This document shows, piece by piece, positions 17,181-26,162 of a stretch of DNA of 64,000 nt (within the stretch, counting starts at the first letter, position 1; each line of letters opens with the position of its first letter). This DNA is from Dongshaea marina. Its GTDB lineage: Bacteria > Pseudomonadota > Gammaproteobacteria > Enterobacterales > Aeromonadaceae. The notes beneath the pieces were generated by a model that saw only the letters and a list, made by a program, of their open reading frames with translations, was not told the origin of the DNA and did no database searches. The stretch spans positions 4,317,501 to 4,381,500 of the forward strand of contig NZ_CP028897.1 in NCBI RefSeq assembly GCF_003072645.1. Reading direction: 5' to 3'. Both the position numbers and the translations under genes were made by a program.

Positions 17181-19235
17181 GTGATAATTAAAGAAGTACG
17201 TATTAAAAACTACCGATTATTAAAGGATGTCCAAATGACTTTGGACCAAATAACGACTTTAGTTGTTGGTAGAAACAACACCGGAAAGACCTCTCTAGCA
17301 GAGATATTCAGAAGCTTTTTAGCTGGCCAATCACCCAAATTGAAATATGAGGATTTTAATCAATCCTCTTTAAGTGATTTTGAAACTGCTTTGATTTCTT
17401 TTAGAGCAGGTATTGCTGAGGACGAAGTGCGACCACTAATACCTGCGATTGAGCTAGAACTGCTAGTTGATTATCACGACGATGCTGATGCCTATGGTGC
17501 ACTCGGTGATTTCATAATCGATCTTGATGAAAACTTGTATGAAACAAAGATATTAGTTTCCTACCAAGTTAAAGATGGACGAATTAGCAACTTGTTTAGT
17601 GATTTAGACTTAGCCGATAGGGCAAGTTACTTCAAAGCGCTGAAAGAGTCGATAAGCCTTAACTTTGAAGCCGTACTTTATGCAATTGAACCAAGCAACT
17701 CTGACAATAGGGTTAAACTTGATTTTACAAAGATAAAGCGATTGATTCGTTCAGAAGTAATCAATGCTCAACGTGGTTTAGATGATGAAACTCATAATGA
17801 GCGGGATGTTTTAGGTAAATCATTAGGAAATATATTTAATAGTTCATCCAATATAGGTTCACCTGAAGTATTTAGAGCACTATCAGGTGAAATCAATAAG
17901 GTTGTAGATGAATTACAGATTAGGATCGACACTGATTTTCAAGAAAAGGTGGAGCAACTTTTACCCACACTCACAATTTTTGGGTATCCTGGCTTACAAG
18001 ACCCTAATCTTAGTGCGTCTACTGAATTGAATGTAAAGTCGTTACTTGAAAATAATACTAAGGTCTATTATAAGAAAGATGATCACTTCACCTTACCGGA
18101 AACATACAACGGACTTGGTTTTAGAAATCTCATATTTATTCTATTTCGTATTTACGAGTATTTCAGAGCGTATCAGTCTGAAGAGACGGCTCCGAAATCC
18201 CATATTATTTTCATTGAAGAACCTGAAGCACATTTGCACCCTCAAATGCAGGAAGTGTTTATTCGACAGTTAGATAAAATAGTCTCAGAGTTTGAGAAAA
18301 AGTTTAATGAAGGAGCAACTTGGCCTATTCAATTTGTTATAAGTACACATTCAGCACATATTGCTAACGAAGCAGACTTTAGCAAAGTTAGATACTTTCT
18401 ATCAAAAATCCCTGGCTCTACTCAGATTAAGGACTTAGGGGCAGAGTTTTCATCAGCAGATCGCAAAGAAGATAAAGAGTTTCTACATAAATACTTAACA
18501 CTGACAAAATGTGATTTGTATTTTGCAGATAAAGCCATACTGATAGAGGGTGCAACAGAGAGAATCATATTACCTGAGATAATCAAAAAGGTAGATGAGA
18601 TTAAAGGTACTTCACTCAGAAATAAGTATCTTTCAGTTATTGAAGTTGGTGGTGCATATGCCCATCACTTTTATAAGTTTATTGACTTTCTTGAGCTTAA
18701 GACTGTGATCATTACTGATCTTGACTCTGTTAGAAGAGATGAAGGTGGTCAGCGAGTTACCTATCCGGCTTGCCCAGTTTCCCAAGGTACACATTCATCA
18801 AATGCAGGCTTGAATAACTGGTTTAGTAATGATGAAAGGCCTGAATTAGAAGAGTTACAAAATAAAACAGACATCGAAAAAACTATAGGGTTTAGAAGAA
18901 TTGCGTATCAGATCCCTGAACTGGGACGAGAAGCTTGTGCCAGAAGCTTCGAAGATGCATTTATCCTTGCGAATAGAGACTCCTTTGACGAGCTTCAAGG
19001 TGATGAAGAAGCGGATCTTGAAGCCTGTGCGTACGGTATAGCAGAATCAATTGGTAAGGGAAGTAAAGCTGACTTCGCGATTAAATATTCAATAGATGAA
19101 ACTGAGTGGAACGTTCCTAAATATATCGTTGATGGGCTTGTTTGGTTGAACAACAATACTACCTTGCCAGAGGTTGCCCCTCTCGCTGCTGGAGCAGAAG
19201 AGATTGAAGCCGCTGAGGAGCCTACTAATGTGTGA
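17181..19235 (+). CDS. OLD-family ATP-dependent endonuclease, GajA-like (Gabija-type defence)
   Basis: The 684-residue protein has an N-terminal ABC-type ATPase half: Walker A GRNNTGKT at 30-37, Walker B with catalytic Glu in IIFIEEPEAHLHP at 342-352, and the switch His in STHSAH near 389. A C-terminal TOPRIM nuclease half follows, with Glu456 in LIEGATER and the DxD pair Asp513/Asp515 in ITDLDS. This is the class 2 OLD architecture. With a UvrD-like helicase next to it, overlapping by 8 bp, the pair matches the Gabija anti-phage system, in which GajA nicks DNA when nucleotides are depleted. It is longer than Bacillus GajA (about 580), so the subtype is open. GTG start with AGGGA before it. 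The AT-rich composition indicates horizontal transfer. Confidence 0.85.
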   Translation: MIIKEVRIKNYRLLKDVQMTLDQITTLVVGRNNTGKTSLAEIFRSFLAGQSPKLKYEDFNQSSLSDFETALISFRAGIAEDEVRPLIPAIELELLVDYHDDADAYGALGDFIIDLDENLYETKILVSYQVKDGRISNLFSDLDLADRASYFKALKESISLNFEAVLYAIEPSNSDNRVKLDFTKIKRLIRSEVINAQRGLDDETHNERDVLGKSLGNIFNSSSNIGSPEVFRALSGEINKVVDELQIRIDTDFQEKVEQLLPTLTIFGYPGLQDPNLSASTELNVKSLLENNTKVYYKKDDHFTLPETYNGLGFRNLIFILFRIYEYFRAYQSEETAPKSHIIFIEEPEAHLHPQMQEVFIRQLDKIVSEFEKKFNEGATWPIQFVISTHSAHIANEADFSKVRYFLSKIPGSTQIKDLGAEFSSADRKEDKEFLHKYLTLTKCDLYFADKAILIEGATERIILPEIIKKVDEIKGTSLRNKYLSVIEVGGAYAHHFYKFIDFLELKTVIITDLDSVRRDEGGQRVTYPACPVSQGTHSSNAGLNNWFSNDERPELEELQNKTDIEKTIGFRRIAYQIPELGREACARSFEDAFILANRDSFDELQGDEEADLEACAYGIAESIGKGSKADFAIKYSIDETEWNVPKYIVDGLVWLNNNTTLPEVAPLAAGAEEIEAAEEPTNV

Positions 19236-20984
19236 TCTTAGCCCGGCAGAGCAGGCATCTGTGCAAGCTTTGAATGAGATGTTTGCTGCGATAAATGATG
19301 GAAGCTGCTTTCGCTTAGAGGCAGGTGCAGGCGCAGGTAAAACTTACTCACTTATAAAGGCTTTGAAGCATCTTATAGACAACCGCTCTTCTGAGCTTTT
19401 AACAAATGAGCAGAGGATTGCTTGTATTACTTATACCAATGTCGCTAAAAATGAGATTCGTGAAAGAACAGATAATCACCCTGTAATATTTGCAGATACA
19501 ATACACGCATTTAGTTGGAGTCTTATAAAACCCTTTCAGGCACAGATTCGTAATCTTATACCTGAGTTAAGCGGTAGATGGGTAGACCGTATTGTTGATG
19601 CTGGGGGAATAAACGGTCAAAAGGTTATCTATGATTTAGGTTTTCCGAAAATCAATCAAGAAATCATAGAGCTACATCATGATGATGTTATTAATCTGAT
19701 AGTTTCATTCCTGAAGTCTTCTAAATTTAGAACACTTCTTAAATCTAAGTTCCCAATTATATTTATTGATGAATATCAAGATACCAATGTTGGATTGGCC
19801 TCTTCGATTGTTGAAAATATAATTGATAGTGATGCTGGAATTCTGGTTGGTTTATTCGGTGATCATTGGCAAAAAATCTATGGCAAGAACGCATGCGGTC
19901 TAATTACAAGCACACAAGGTAACATTACTGAAATTGGGGAAAATGCAAACTTTCGTTCTGATAGGAATATTATTCAATGTTTAAACAACATGAGGCCGGA
20001 GCTGCCTCAACATGAGTTTAATCCTGAATCCGATGGGCAGGTTTTAATATATCACTCCAACTCTTGGGTAGGAGAACGTCGAACCGGCGGACATTGGAAA
20101 GATGATTTACCTGAAGATGTAGCACATGAATACTTTGAACGTGTGAAAGGTATAATGGCAGGAAATGGATGGGATTTTGATTCTGGAAAAACAAAAGTGT
20201 TGATGCTGACAAATAATGTTCTTGCGACCGAGCAAGGTTACAAAGACCTTGCAGATTGCTTTGATTATCCAGAAGATTATTTAAAAAGAATGATCCATAC
20301 ATCAGGTATTTTGTCGATGTTATAGAGCCAGTCTCGACCTATTTTGAAGAGAAAAAATATGGTGAATTGTTTCAAGTCATTAACCAGAAATTCCCCCAGC
20401 TAAATTGCCAAGGTGATAAGCGTCAGTGGGCTACCAATTTAAATCATATAAATGATATTCGTTTGAATGGAACTATAGGAGATTTATTAGATTTCATTTC
20501 AGGTATAGATAAACCAAGACTGTCAAACAAGACTACTCAACTGGAAGCCAAGTATCAGGAGTTTCGAATTGAAAATATAGATAATTTAGATGATCGAAGT
20601 AGACGATTCTTAAGGAAAATGGCTTCTCTAAGAGAAATTAGATATCAACAAGTTATACAGTTAACTAAATTCATCGAAGATAAAACCCCGTTCTCTACAA
20701 AACATGGCGTAAAAGGTGCAGAGTTCGATAACGTTCTTGTAGTTTTAGGGCGTGGTTGGAATCACTACAACTGGAATCAAATGCTCGAATGGATGGAAGA
20801 TGGATACATTGAAGATAAGCAAGAGACATTTGAGAGAAACCGAAATCTATTTTATGTAAGTTGTTCACGAGCCAAGCACAATCTCACTTTACTGTTCACA
20901 CAGATACTATCTGATAAATCAATCACTGCACTTGAACAAATATTTGGTCATGATAATGTACTGGGAAGCCCATTTGAACCCTAG
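19228..20984 (+). pseudogene. UvrD/PcrA-like helicase, GajB-like, split by a -1 frame change
   Basis: This is a superfamily 1 helicase, partner of the preceding OLD nuclease. The first frame (19228-20325, 365 residues) has Walker A AGAGAGKT at 32-39, DEYQD at 181-185 and motif III LFGDHWQKIYG. It ends in a stop shortly after 20287. The second frame (open from before 20287 to 20984) has motif V (KHGVKGAEFDNVLVVL) and motif VI (LFYVSCSRAKHNL). Joining them by a -1 shift at 20280-20286 gives an intact 585-residue protein. That site reads T TTA AAA in the zero frame, a canonical -1 slippery heptamer. Equally, one A may be missing from the A5 run. Both halves are otherwise undamaged. It overlaps the nuclease gene by 8 bp. 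Confidence 0.8.
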
Positions 20985-21147
20985 AGCTCTACTGAAAAAC
21001 AATTTAAATAAGTTAATATACTAAAAAGCTACTTACCGATACCTAATTATTCAATATTCAGATTACTATTTCAGCTATTGATAATTTAATTTATCACTTC
21101 TTCCTGAGTGTTAATGGCCACTTGATGCCTGACCACAGGGCATCAGC

Positions 21148-21576
21148 TCAGCCAGTTGATGTCCGCTCCATCAACACTATATTAAGCCCCTGCTCCTTAT
21201 ATCGATTCATCTTTTTACTCAGGAACTCCGGTGCAGCAGAGCTTTCGATAGACTGAAAACCGATCTGTCCATAAAACCCGGCCAGGTAATCATGGGGCAA
21301 ACAGAAGCAACTCTCGGACTTGCTCTCCAGATAATCCTGTAACTGGCTAAGCAAGCGACTCCCAATCGCCTGCCTTCTCAGATCTGGGTGAACCAGCATC
21401 CCCCAGAGCACCAGGGCACCCTGTTCGGTTGCGATTCTCACAACACCATGAACTTTGCTCTCATTCCCGATGAAAAACACCTCATCTTCACCATCGAAAG
21501 TCCCACCATAACCACACTCATGATAGAAATCAGGCAACCAATGAAGCTCCCTAGCCTTACCTCTGTCGATCTGCAC
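21148..21576 (-). CDS. GNAT family N-acetyltransferase
   Basis: This is a 142-residue acetyltransferase. The acetyl-CoA binding motif is visible as LVLWGMLVHPDLRRQAIGSRLL, with the R/Q-x-x-G-x-G/A core at RRQAIG, and the C-terminal part (DYLAGFYGQIGFQSI) fits the fold. The acceptor substrate is unknown. I chose GTG 21576 because a GGGGAAGA ribosome site sits directly before it. The frame runs further to TTG 21624. The insertion sequence lies 61 bp upstream of this start, so its promoter may have been separated or replaced. Confidence 0.8.
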   Translation of the reverse strand: MQIDRGKARELHWLPDFYHECGYGGTFDGEDEVFFIGNESKVHGVVRIATEQGALVLWGMLVHPDLRRQAIGSRLLSQLQDYLESKSESCFCLPHDYLAGFYGQIGFQSIESSAAPEFLSKKMNRYKEQGLNIVLMERTSTG

Positions 21577-21637
21577 TCTTCCCCTCCCCCAAGACAACCA
21601 ACAACTTCCAAACGTTACCCCCAAGCCACCAAGAAAT

Positions 21638-22678
21638 GGCGTTGTTTCCTAAATCCGAGTCTGATAATTGACTTGTACCCATTCAGGCAGCTTGCTGCCT
21701 GACAGGCATACCAAGCCCGATCACTTTGTTTAAAGCTTTAACTCCGGCCAAGGCTTCCCCAACCTGACCGTTATAACAACGTAAGCTCAGCTGTGGAGAA
21801 TTGAGCTGTTTGTAGCGAGACATTGCTGTTTCTGCTAACGAGCGCTGATGGTAGTCGTTGTCATGCTTCCATTGTGAAAGCTGCCCATTTTTAAGCGCTT
21901 CGACAGCTTCATTTCTGGGATGATCTCCTTTCCAGTAAGCTGCATTACTGCGGGGAGGAATCGTTGGTTTACAACCCTTTCTCTGTAACAGTGCATAGCA
22001 AGCCTCTGTATCGTATGCACCATCTGCTGAGACTTGCTGTATCTTGCGTCGTAGTGGGTTTAATAAGGTCGGCAACACCTCGTTATCTCCAACACTATCA
22101 AGGCTGACCTCGGCTGCTATGATTTCATGAGTTTGAGCATCAACAGCCAGGTGGAGCTTGCGCCAAACTCGGCGCTTTTCTTTTCCGTGCTTGCGCATTT
22201 TCCACTCTCCCTCACCGTGGATTTTGAGCCCTGTCCCATCAACGACCACGTGAGCAACAGGGCCTCGGCTGGGGCGGCGATATTTTATCTCAACGGTCTT
22301 CGCTCGTTTGCTGATACAGCTATAAGTCGGTGACTTAAGAGGAACATTCATGAGCTGAAAGACCGAATCAAGGAATCCTTGCAACCCCCTCAGTGGAAGG
22401 CTGAATACTCCTTTGAGCATCAACGCGGTTTCGATAGCGGTATCACTGAACGTGAAGCCTCTTCCTCTGTCGCCATGGTGCTCCTGACAATGCCAGTTTT
22501 TGACTGCATTCTCATCCAACCAGAAGGTGATCGAGCCACGCTTTACCAATGCTTTATTGTATTGAGACCAGTTCTTGATTTTGCCGTTGGATTTACCCAT
22601 TTGAAGCTTCCCATCATGACGATGGGAGATCAGATCTTGCTCAAACCAAAAGGTTCCATCGATTTAGGAAACAACGCC
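21638..22678 (-). mobile_element. IS5-family (IS903 group) insertion sequence, complete
   Basis: This 1041-bp element is bounded by perfect 18-bp terminal inverted repeats (GGCGTTGTTTCCTAAATC at 21638-21655 and its complement at 22661-22678) and flanked by a 9-bp target duplication, CCAAGAAAT, at 21629-21637 and 22679-22687. It holds one intact transposase gene. The ends resemble those of IS903, and the perfect repeats and duplication indicate a recent insertion. Confidence 0.97.
21683..22600 (-). CDS. IS5 family transposase (IS903 group)
   Basis: This 305-residue DDE transposase moves the surrounding insertion sequence. The catalytic Asp residues lie in HVVVDGTGLKIHGEGEW and SADGAYDTEACY, and the Glu in the C-terminal segment RSLAETAMSRYKQL. 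The N-terminus (NWSQYNKALVKRGSITFWLDE) is typical of the IS903 group. The frame is complete, so the element may be active. Confidence 0.95.
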   Translation of the reverse strand: MGKSNGKIKNWSQYNKALVKRGSITFWLDENAVKNWHCQEHHGDRGRGFTFSDTAIETALMLKGVFSLPLRGLQGFLDSVFQLMNVPLKSPTYSCISKRAKTVEIKYRRPSRGPVAHVVVDGTGLKIHGEGEWKMRKHGKEKRRVWRKLHLAVDAQTHEIIAAEVSLDSVGDNEVLPTLLNPLRRKIQQVSADGAYDTEACYALLQRKGCKPTIPPRSNAAYWKGDHPRNEAVEALKNGQLSQWKHDNDYHQRSLAETAMSRYKQLNSPQLSLRCYNGQVGEALAGVKALNKVIGLGMPVRQQAA

Positions 22679-22803
22679 CCAAGAAATCCCGAGCCTTCAT
22701 CACAAATGCCAGATGTTACATATACAGCCATTTATGGAAGCCCTCAGTTTTAATCTCGTGTATTTTTTAGAGCTCTCTAATTCTGCATATCAAGGAGTGA
22801 TGC

Positions 22804-23259
22804 ATGAAAAAGGCATTATTGGTTACTTTCGCCTTATTACTCTCGGGAACAGCCTACGCAAGCGGAACAGTGGCACTGACTTTTACAAGTCATGACCAAT
22901 ATAAACTATTGATTGAAGACCAAGATGGCTCATCGCACTTTGAGGTTAAGCCTAATCAAACCGTCACACTCGAATCTAGCATCTACTCACATAATGGATA
23001 TCATAGTTTAGACCGTTGGGACTGGCAGAGGCATTACGAGGTATATACCAGCAACGGCTGGCTCGCACCGTGGACTCCAGTTGAACAACTCGTGGTATCT
23101 CATCATAAGCGAGAAAAAGACCCTTACTGGATAACCCTGGCCCAGGGAACCAAGCACTCATACGAAGTTCAGATCAGTAGCAACACCTATTCACCCAGAG
23201 CCACACTATCCCCGAGTTCAGATAATCACCAACTGAATGTTGATCTAACCGTTTATTAA
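22804..23259 (+). CDS. Secreted or periplasmic protein of unknown function
   Basis: This 151-residue protein has a clean signal peptide (MKKALLVTFALLLSGTAYA, cleavage after Ala19) and a strong AAGGAG ribosome site before the ATG. The mature part is rich in Ser, Thr, Tyr, Trp and His with alternating hydrophobic residues, as in an all-beta domain. It has no cysteines. I recognise no family. It stands alone between the insertion sequence and a repeat, which suggests an accessory gene. Confidence 0.7.
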   Translation: MKKALLVTFALLLSGTAYASGTVALTFTSHDQYKLLIEDQDGSSHFEVKPNQTVTLESSIYSHNGYHSLDRWDWQRHYEVYTSNGWLAPWTPVEQLVVSHHKREKDPYWITLAQGTKHSYEVQISSNTYSPRATLSPSSDNHQLNVDLTVY

Positions 23260-23302
23260 ACTGCTGTTGGGTTTAACTGTATGTCATTGATGGCTTAGTT
23301 TT

Positions 23303-23480
23303 TTCGAGGCAGGACGCCGAGCCGCGAAGCTCTGCGGAGGGACTCGCAGCGCGCAGCGAGTTTTTGCCTACTTTTGGCGATACAAAAGTAGGCACAGCCG
23401 GCAGCTAACGTCATCCATGACTATCGCTGCATTCACACATCCCTGTGTATCGCACCCCGACACCTGTGGCGCAGCCACAC
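23303..23480 (-). repeat. Dispersed intergenic repeat R1, copy 2, with inserted hairpin module
   Basis: This is the same element as 13505-13633 in opposite orientation: the CCGCGAAGC...CGAGTTTTTGCCTAC part, the TACTTTTG/CAAAAGTA dyad and the TGTGGCGCAGCCACA hairpin. About 55 extra bases between the last two contain a small hairpin ACAC-ATCCCT-GTGT at 23437-23450. It fills most of the 400-base spacer before the YebC-like gene, in which I see no other gene. Confidence 0.8.
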
Positions 23481-23661
23481 TCCCTGCCCGAAGGTCAACT
23501 CCTGCAACCTGCAGGGCATCAGCTCCCCGAGCTGAAACCAGCCGACCGCAGGTCAGCCCGAATCCCCCGCCTGTAGGGCAACAAATAACTCCCACTGGCA
23601 CAGCCCAGCCTTACGCAGTAAAATCCCCCCATCCAAATTTTTAATCAAAGAGTCCAGTCTG

Positions 23662-24383
23662 ATGGGAAGAGCATTTCAGAACCGCAAAGAGTCGATGGCC
23701 AAAACAGCCGGCGCAAAAACCAAGGTGTATTCAAAGTACGGCAAAGAGATCTATGTCTGCGCCAAAAACGGTGGCATCGACCCCGATGGCAACCTGTCAC
23801 TGCGTCGCCTGATTGAATCTGCCAAGAAAGACCAGGTTCCCACCCATGTGATTGAGCGGGCCATCGAAAAAGCCAAGGGCGGCGCCGGTGAAGATTACAC
23901 TCGGGCCACCTATGAAGGCTTTGGCCCGGCGGCTGCTCAGTGATTGTCGACTGCCTGACCGACAACAACAACCGCACCTATGCGGAAGTACGTAACTGCT
24001 TCATCAAGACCGGCGCCAAAATTGGCTCCTCCGGCACAGTCGCCCACATGTTCAAGCACCAGGCGGTGTTCTCCTTCAAGGGTGAAGATGAAGAAGCGGT
24101 GCTGGAAGCCCTGATGATGGCCGATGTTGAGGTGGATGATATCGAGTGTGAAGATGGCGTCATCACCATCTTCTGCCCTAACACCGAGTACAATAACACC
24201 AAGACCGCCCTGAGCGAGACCTACCCTGAGCTGGAGCTGGATCTCGATGAGATCACCTTTGTACCTCAGACCGACACCGACATCACCGAAGAGCACCTGG
24301 AGAAGTTCCAGAAGTTCATGGATATGCTCGAAGATTGTGATGACGTGCAGAACGTTTACCACAACGCGGTGCTGCCGGAGTAA
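23662..24383 (+). pseudogene. YebC/PmpR-family regulator, interrupted by a one-base frameshift
   Basis: YebC/PmpR proteins act as DNA-binding regulators, and some relieve ribosome stalling. The N-terminal 90 residues ([37 protein letters not shown]) match the second, Vibrio-type YebC paralogue. The frame then stops at 23943, and the rest ([20 protein letters not shown] ... [14 protein letters not shown]) continues in the next frame from 23940. Adding one G to the GG at 23928-23929 gives [14 protein letters not shown] and a normal protein of about 240 residues. Both parts are fully conserved, so this is a fresh mutation or a sequencing error. A terminator follows at 24404. Confidence 0.88.
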
Positions 24384-24403
24384 GGCTCACGCCACCAGAT
24401 GCC

Positions 24404-24433
24404 AAAAGGCCAGTCATCAGACTGGCCTTTTTT
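24404..24433 (+). terminator. Rho-independent terminator of the YebC-like gene
   Basis: AAAAGGCCAGTC and GACTGGCCTTTT pair around ATCA, followed by further T residues; it begins 20 bases after the stop codon. Confidence 0.85.
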
Positions 24434-24447
24434 GTTTCCGAGCTCAT

Positions 24448-24475
24448 AAAAAAGCCCTGCCGAAGCAGGGCTTTT
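24448..24475 (-). terminator. Rho-independent terminator of the pst operon
   Basis: Read on the minus strand, AAAAGCCCTGC and GCAGGGCTTTTTT pair around a four-base loop, with the T-run on the side leaving pstB; it begins 20 bases after the pstB stop. Confidence 0.85.
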
Positions 24476-24495
24476 CTCGCAATGGCTATCCGCGA

Positions 24496-25320
24496 TTAGC
24501 CAAAGTGGCCATTGATATAGTCGTGGGTCTGCTTTTGCTGCGGGGTGGAGAAGAGCTTCTCGGTCGAACCAAACTCCACCATCTTACCCAGGTACATGAA
24601 GGCGGTGTAATCGGAGATCCGCGCCGCCTGCTGCATGTTGTGGGTCACGATCACGATTGTGTACTTCTGCTTGAGTTCCTCGATGAGGTTTTCAATCGCC
24701 TGGGTGGAAATAGGATCCAGCGCCGAGGTTGGCTCATCCATCAGGATGATCTCAGGCTCCAGTGCTATGGTTCGGGCGATACACAGACGCTGCTGCTGAC
24801 CACCGGACAATGAGCTGCCGCTCGCCTTAAGCTTGTCTTTGACCTCTTCCCACAGGTTAGCGGCGCGCAGGGCATCTTCCACCCGCTTATCCAGCTCCGC
24901 CTTAGACATCTTCTTGTTAAGCTTGAGGGCAAAAGCGATGTTGTCATAAATGCTCATCGGGAACGGCGTCGGGCGCTGGAACACCATCCCAACCTTGGTG
25001 CGCAGACGGTTTATATCCACCGGTCCCTTAAGGATGTTACGTCCGTCGAGCAGGATCTCACCGGTTGCCTTCTGCCCCGGGTAGAGATCAAAAATCCGGT
25101 TCAGGGTCCGCAGCAGGGTCGACTTACCACAGCCAGACGGGCCGATGAGAGCGGTCACCTTGCGCTCATACAGCGGCAGGTTGATCCCATCGAGGGCAAT
25201 CGTCTTACCGCCATCGTAGTAGAAGTGCAGGTCCCGGATCTCCATGCGCGTTGCATCGGCCAGAGAGACCACTTTATCGCTCGAGTTAAAGGTTTCTTCG
25301 TATTGAGGTAAAGCGTGCAT
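24496..25320 (-). CDS. pstB: Phosphate ABC transporter ATP-binding protein PstB
   Basis: PstB is the ATPase of the high-affinity phosphate importer. The 274 residues show Walker [10 protein letters not shown] at 60-68, the signature LSGGQQQRL near 165, Walker [11 protein letters not shown] near 190, and the H-loop [10 protein letters not shown]. Phosphate specificity is supported by its place as last gene of pstSCAB. No phoU follows, unlike in E. coli, because the operon ends at a terminator and a convergent gene. Confidence 0.98.
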   Translation of the reverse strand: MHALPQYEETFNSSDKVVSLADATRMEIRDLHFYYDGGKTIALDGINLPLYERKVTALIGPSGCGKSTLLRTLNRIFDLYPGQKATGEILLDGRNILKGPVDINRLRTKVGMVFQRPTPFPMSIYDNIAFALKLNKKMSKAELDKRVEDALRAANLWEEVKDKLKASGSSLSGGQQQRLCIARTIALEPEIILMDEPTSALDPISTQAIENLIEELKQKYTIVIVTHNMQQAARISDYTAFMYLGKMVEFGSTEKLFSTPQQKQTHDYINGHFG

Positions 25321-25331
25321 CTGGATCTCTC

Positions 25332-26162
25332 CTAAGCTTTTTTAGCAACTAACAGACGTGAAATGATATTGAGTATAAGGACCATCATGGTCAGCAGCAG
25401 CGCGCCGCCCCATGCCAGGTCGTTCCAGTTTTGATACGGGCTCATGGCGTATTGATAGATGGTCACCGGCAAGCTGGCGATCGGCCCGTTCAGGCTGTAA
25501 CTGGTAAAATCGTTATTCAGTGAGGTGAACAGCAGTGGCGCCGTTTCACCACTCACCCGGGCCACCGCCAGGATCACCCCGGTCACCAGACCCGAGCGCG
25601 CCGCGCGATAACCGATCTGACAGATGATCCGCCAGCGGGGAATTCCAAGGCCGGCCGCCGCTTCACGCAGGGAGCCAGGCAGAAGCTGCAGCATATCTTC
25701 GGTCGCCGTCACTATAATCGGCAGCGCGATGATGGTCAGCGACAAGATCCCGGCCCAGCCAGAGAAGTGGCCGCTTGGGATCACGATAAGCTCGTAGATA
25801 AAAAGACCGATCAGGATTGAGGGCAGGCTCAGCAGGATGCCGTTCACAAAACGGATCACCTCGCGAAGCTTGGTCCCCTTGCCGAACTCGGCAAGCCAGG
25901 TTCCGGCCAAAAGGCCAATTGGTGTCACCAGGATGGTGGTGCAGACCGTCATCATCAAAGATCCGATGATGGCGTTATACAGGCCGCCCCCCTCAGAGCC
26001 AGGACCCGGCATGCTCTCGGTCAGCATCTGCCAGTTGATGGCACTTAAGCCTTTCGAGAGCAGGGTGTAAAGAATCGCCCCCAACAGGAACAGCCCCAGC
26101 GCACAGGCAAGATAGGCACAACCAACAGCAATGGTATTTTTCAGCTTACGTGCAAACATCAC
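25332..26162 (-). CDS. pstA: Phosphate ABC transporter permease PstA
   Basis: This is the inner-membrane channel subunit of the phosphate importer. The 276 residues have six membrane segments and the cytoplasmic EAA loop [18 protein letters not shown], the contact site for PstB. The start overlaps the pstC stop by 4 bp, and pstB starts 11 bp after its stop, so the genes are coupled. I see no defects. Confidence 0.97.
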   Translation of the reverse strand: MMFARKLKNTIAVGCAYLACALGLFLLGAILYTLLSKGLSAINWQMLTESMPGPGSEGGGLYNAIIGSLMMTVCTTILVTPIGLLAGTWLAEFGKGTKLREVIRFVNGILLSLPSILIGLFIYELIVIPSGHFSGWAGILSLTIIALPIIVTATEDMLQLLPGSLREAAAGLGIPRWRIICQIGYRAARSGLVTGVILAVARVSGETAPLLFTSLNNDFTSYSLNGPIASLPVTIYQYAMSPYQNWNDLAWGGALLLTMMVLILNIISRLLVAKKA

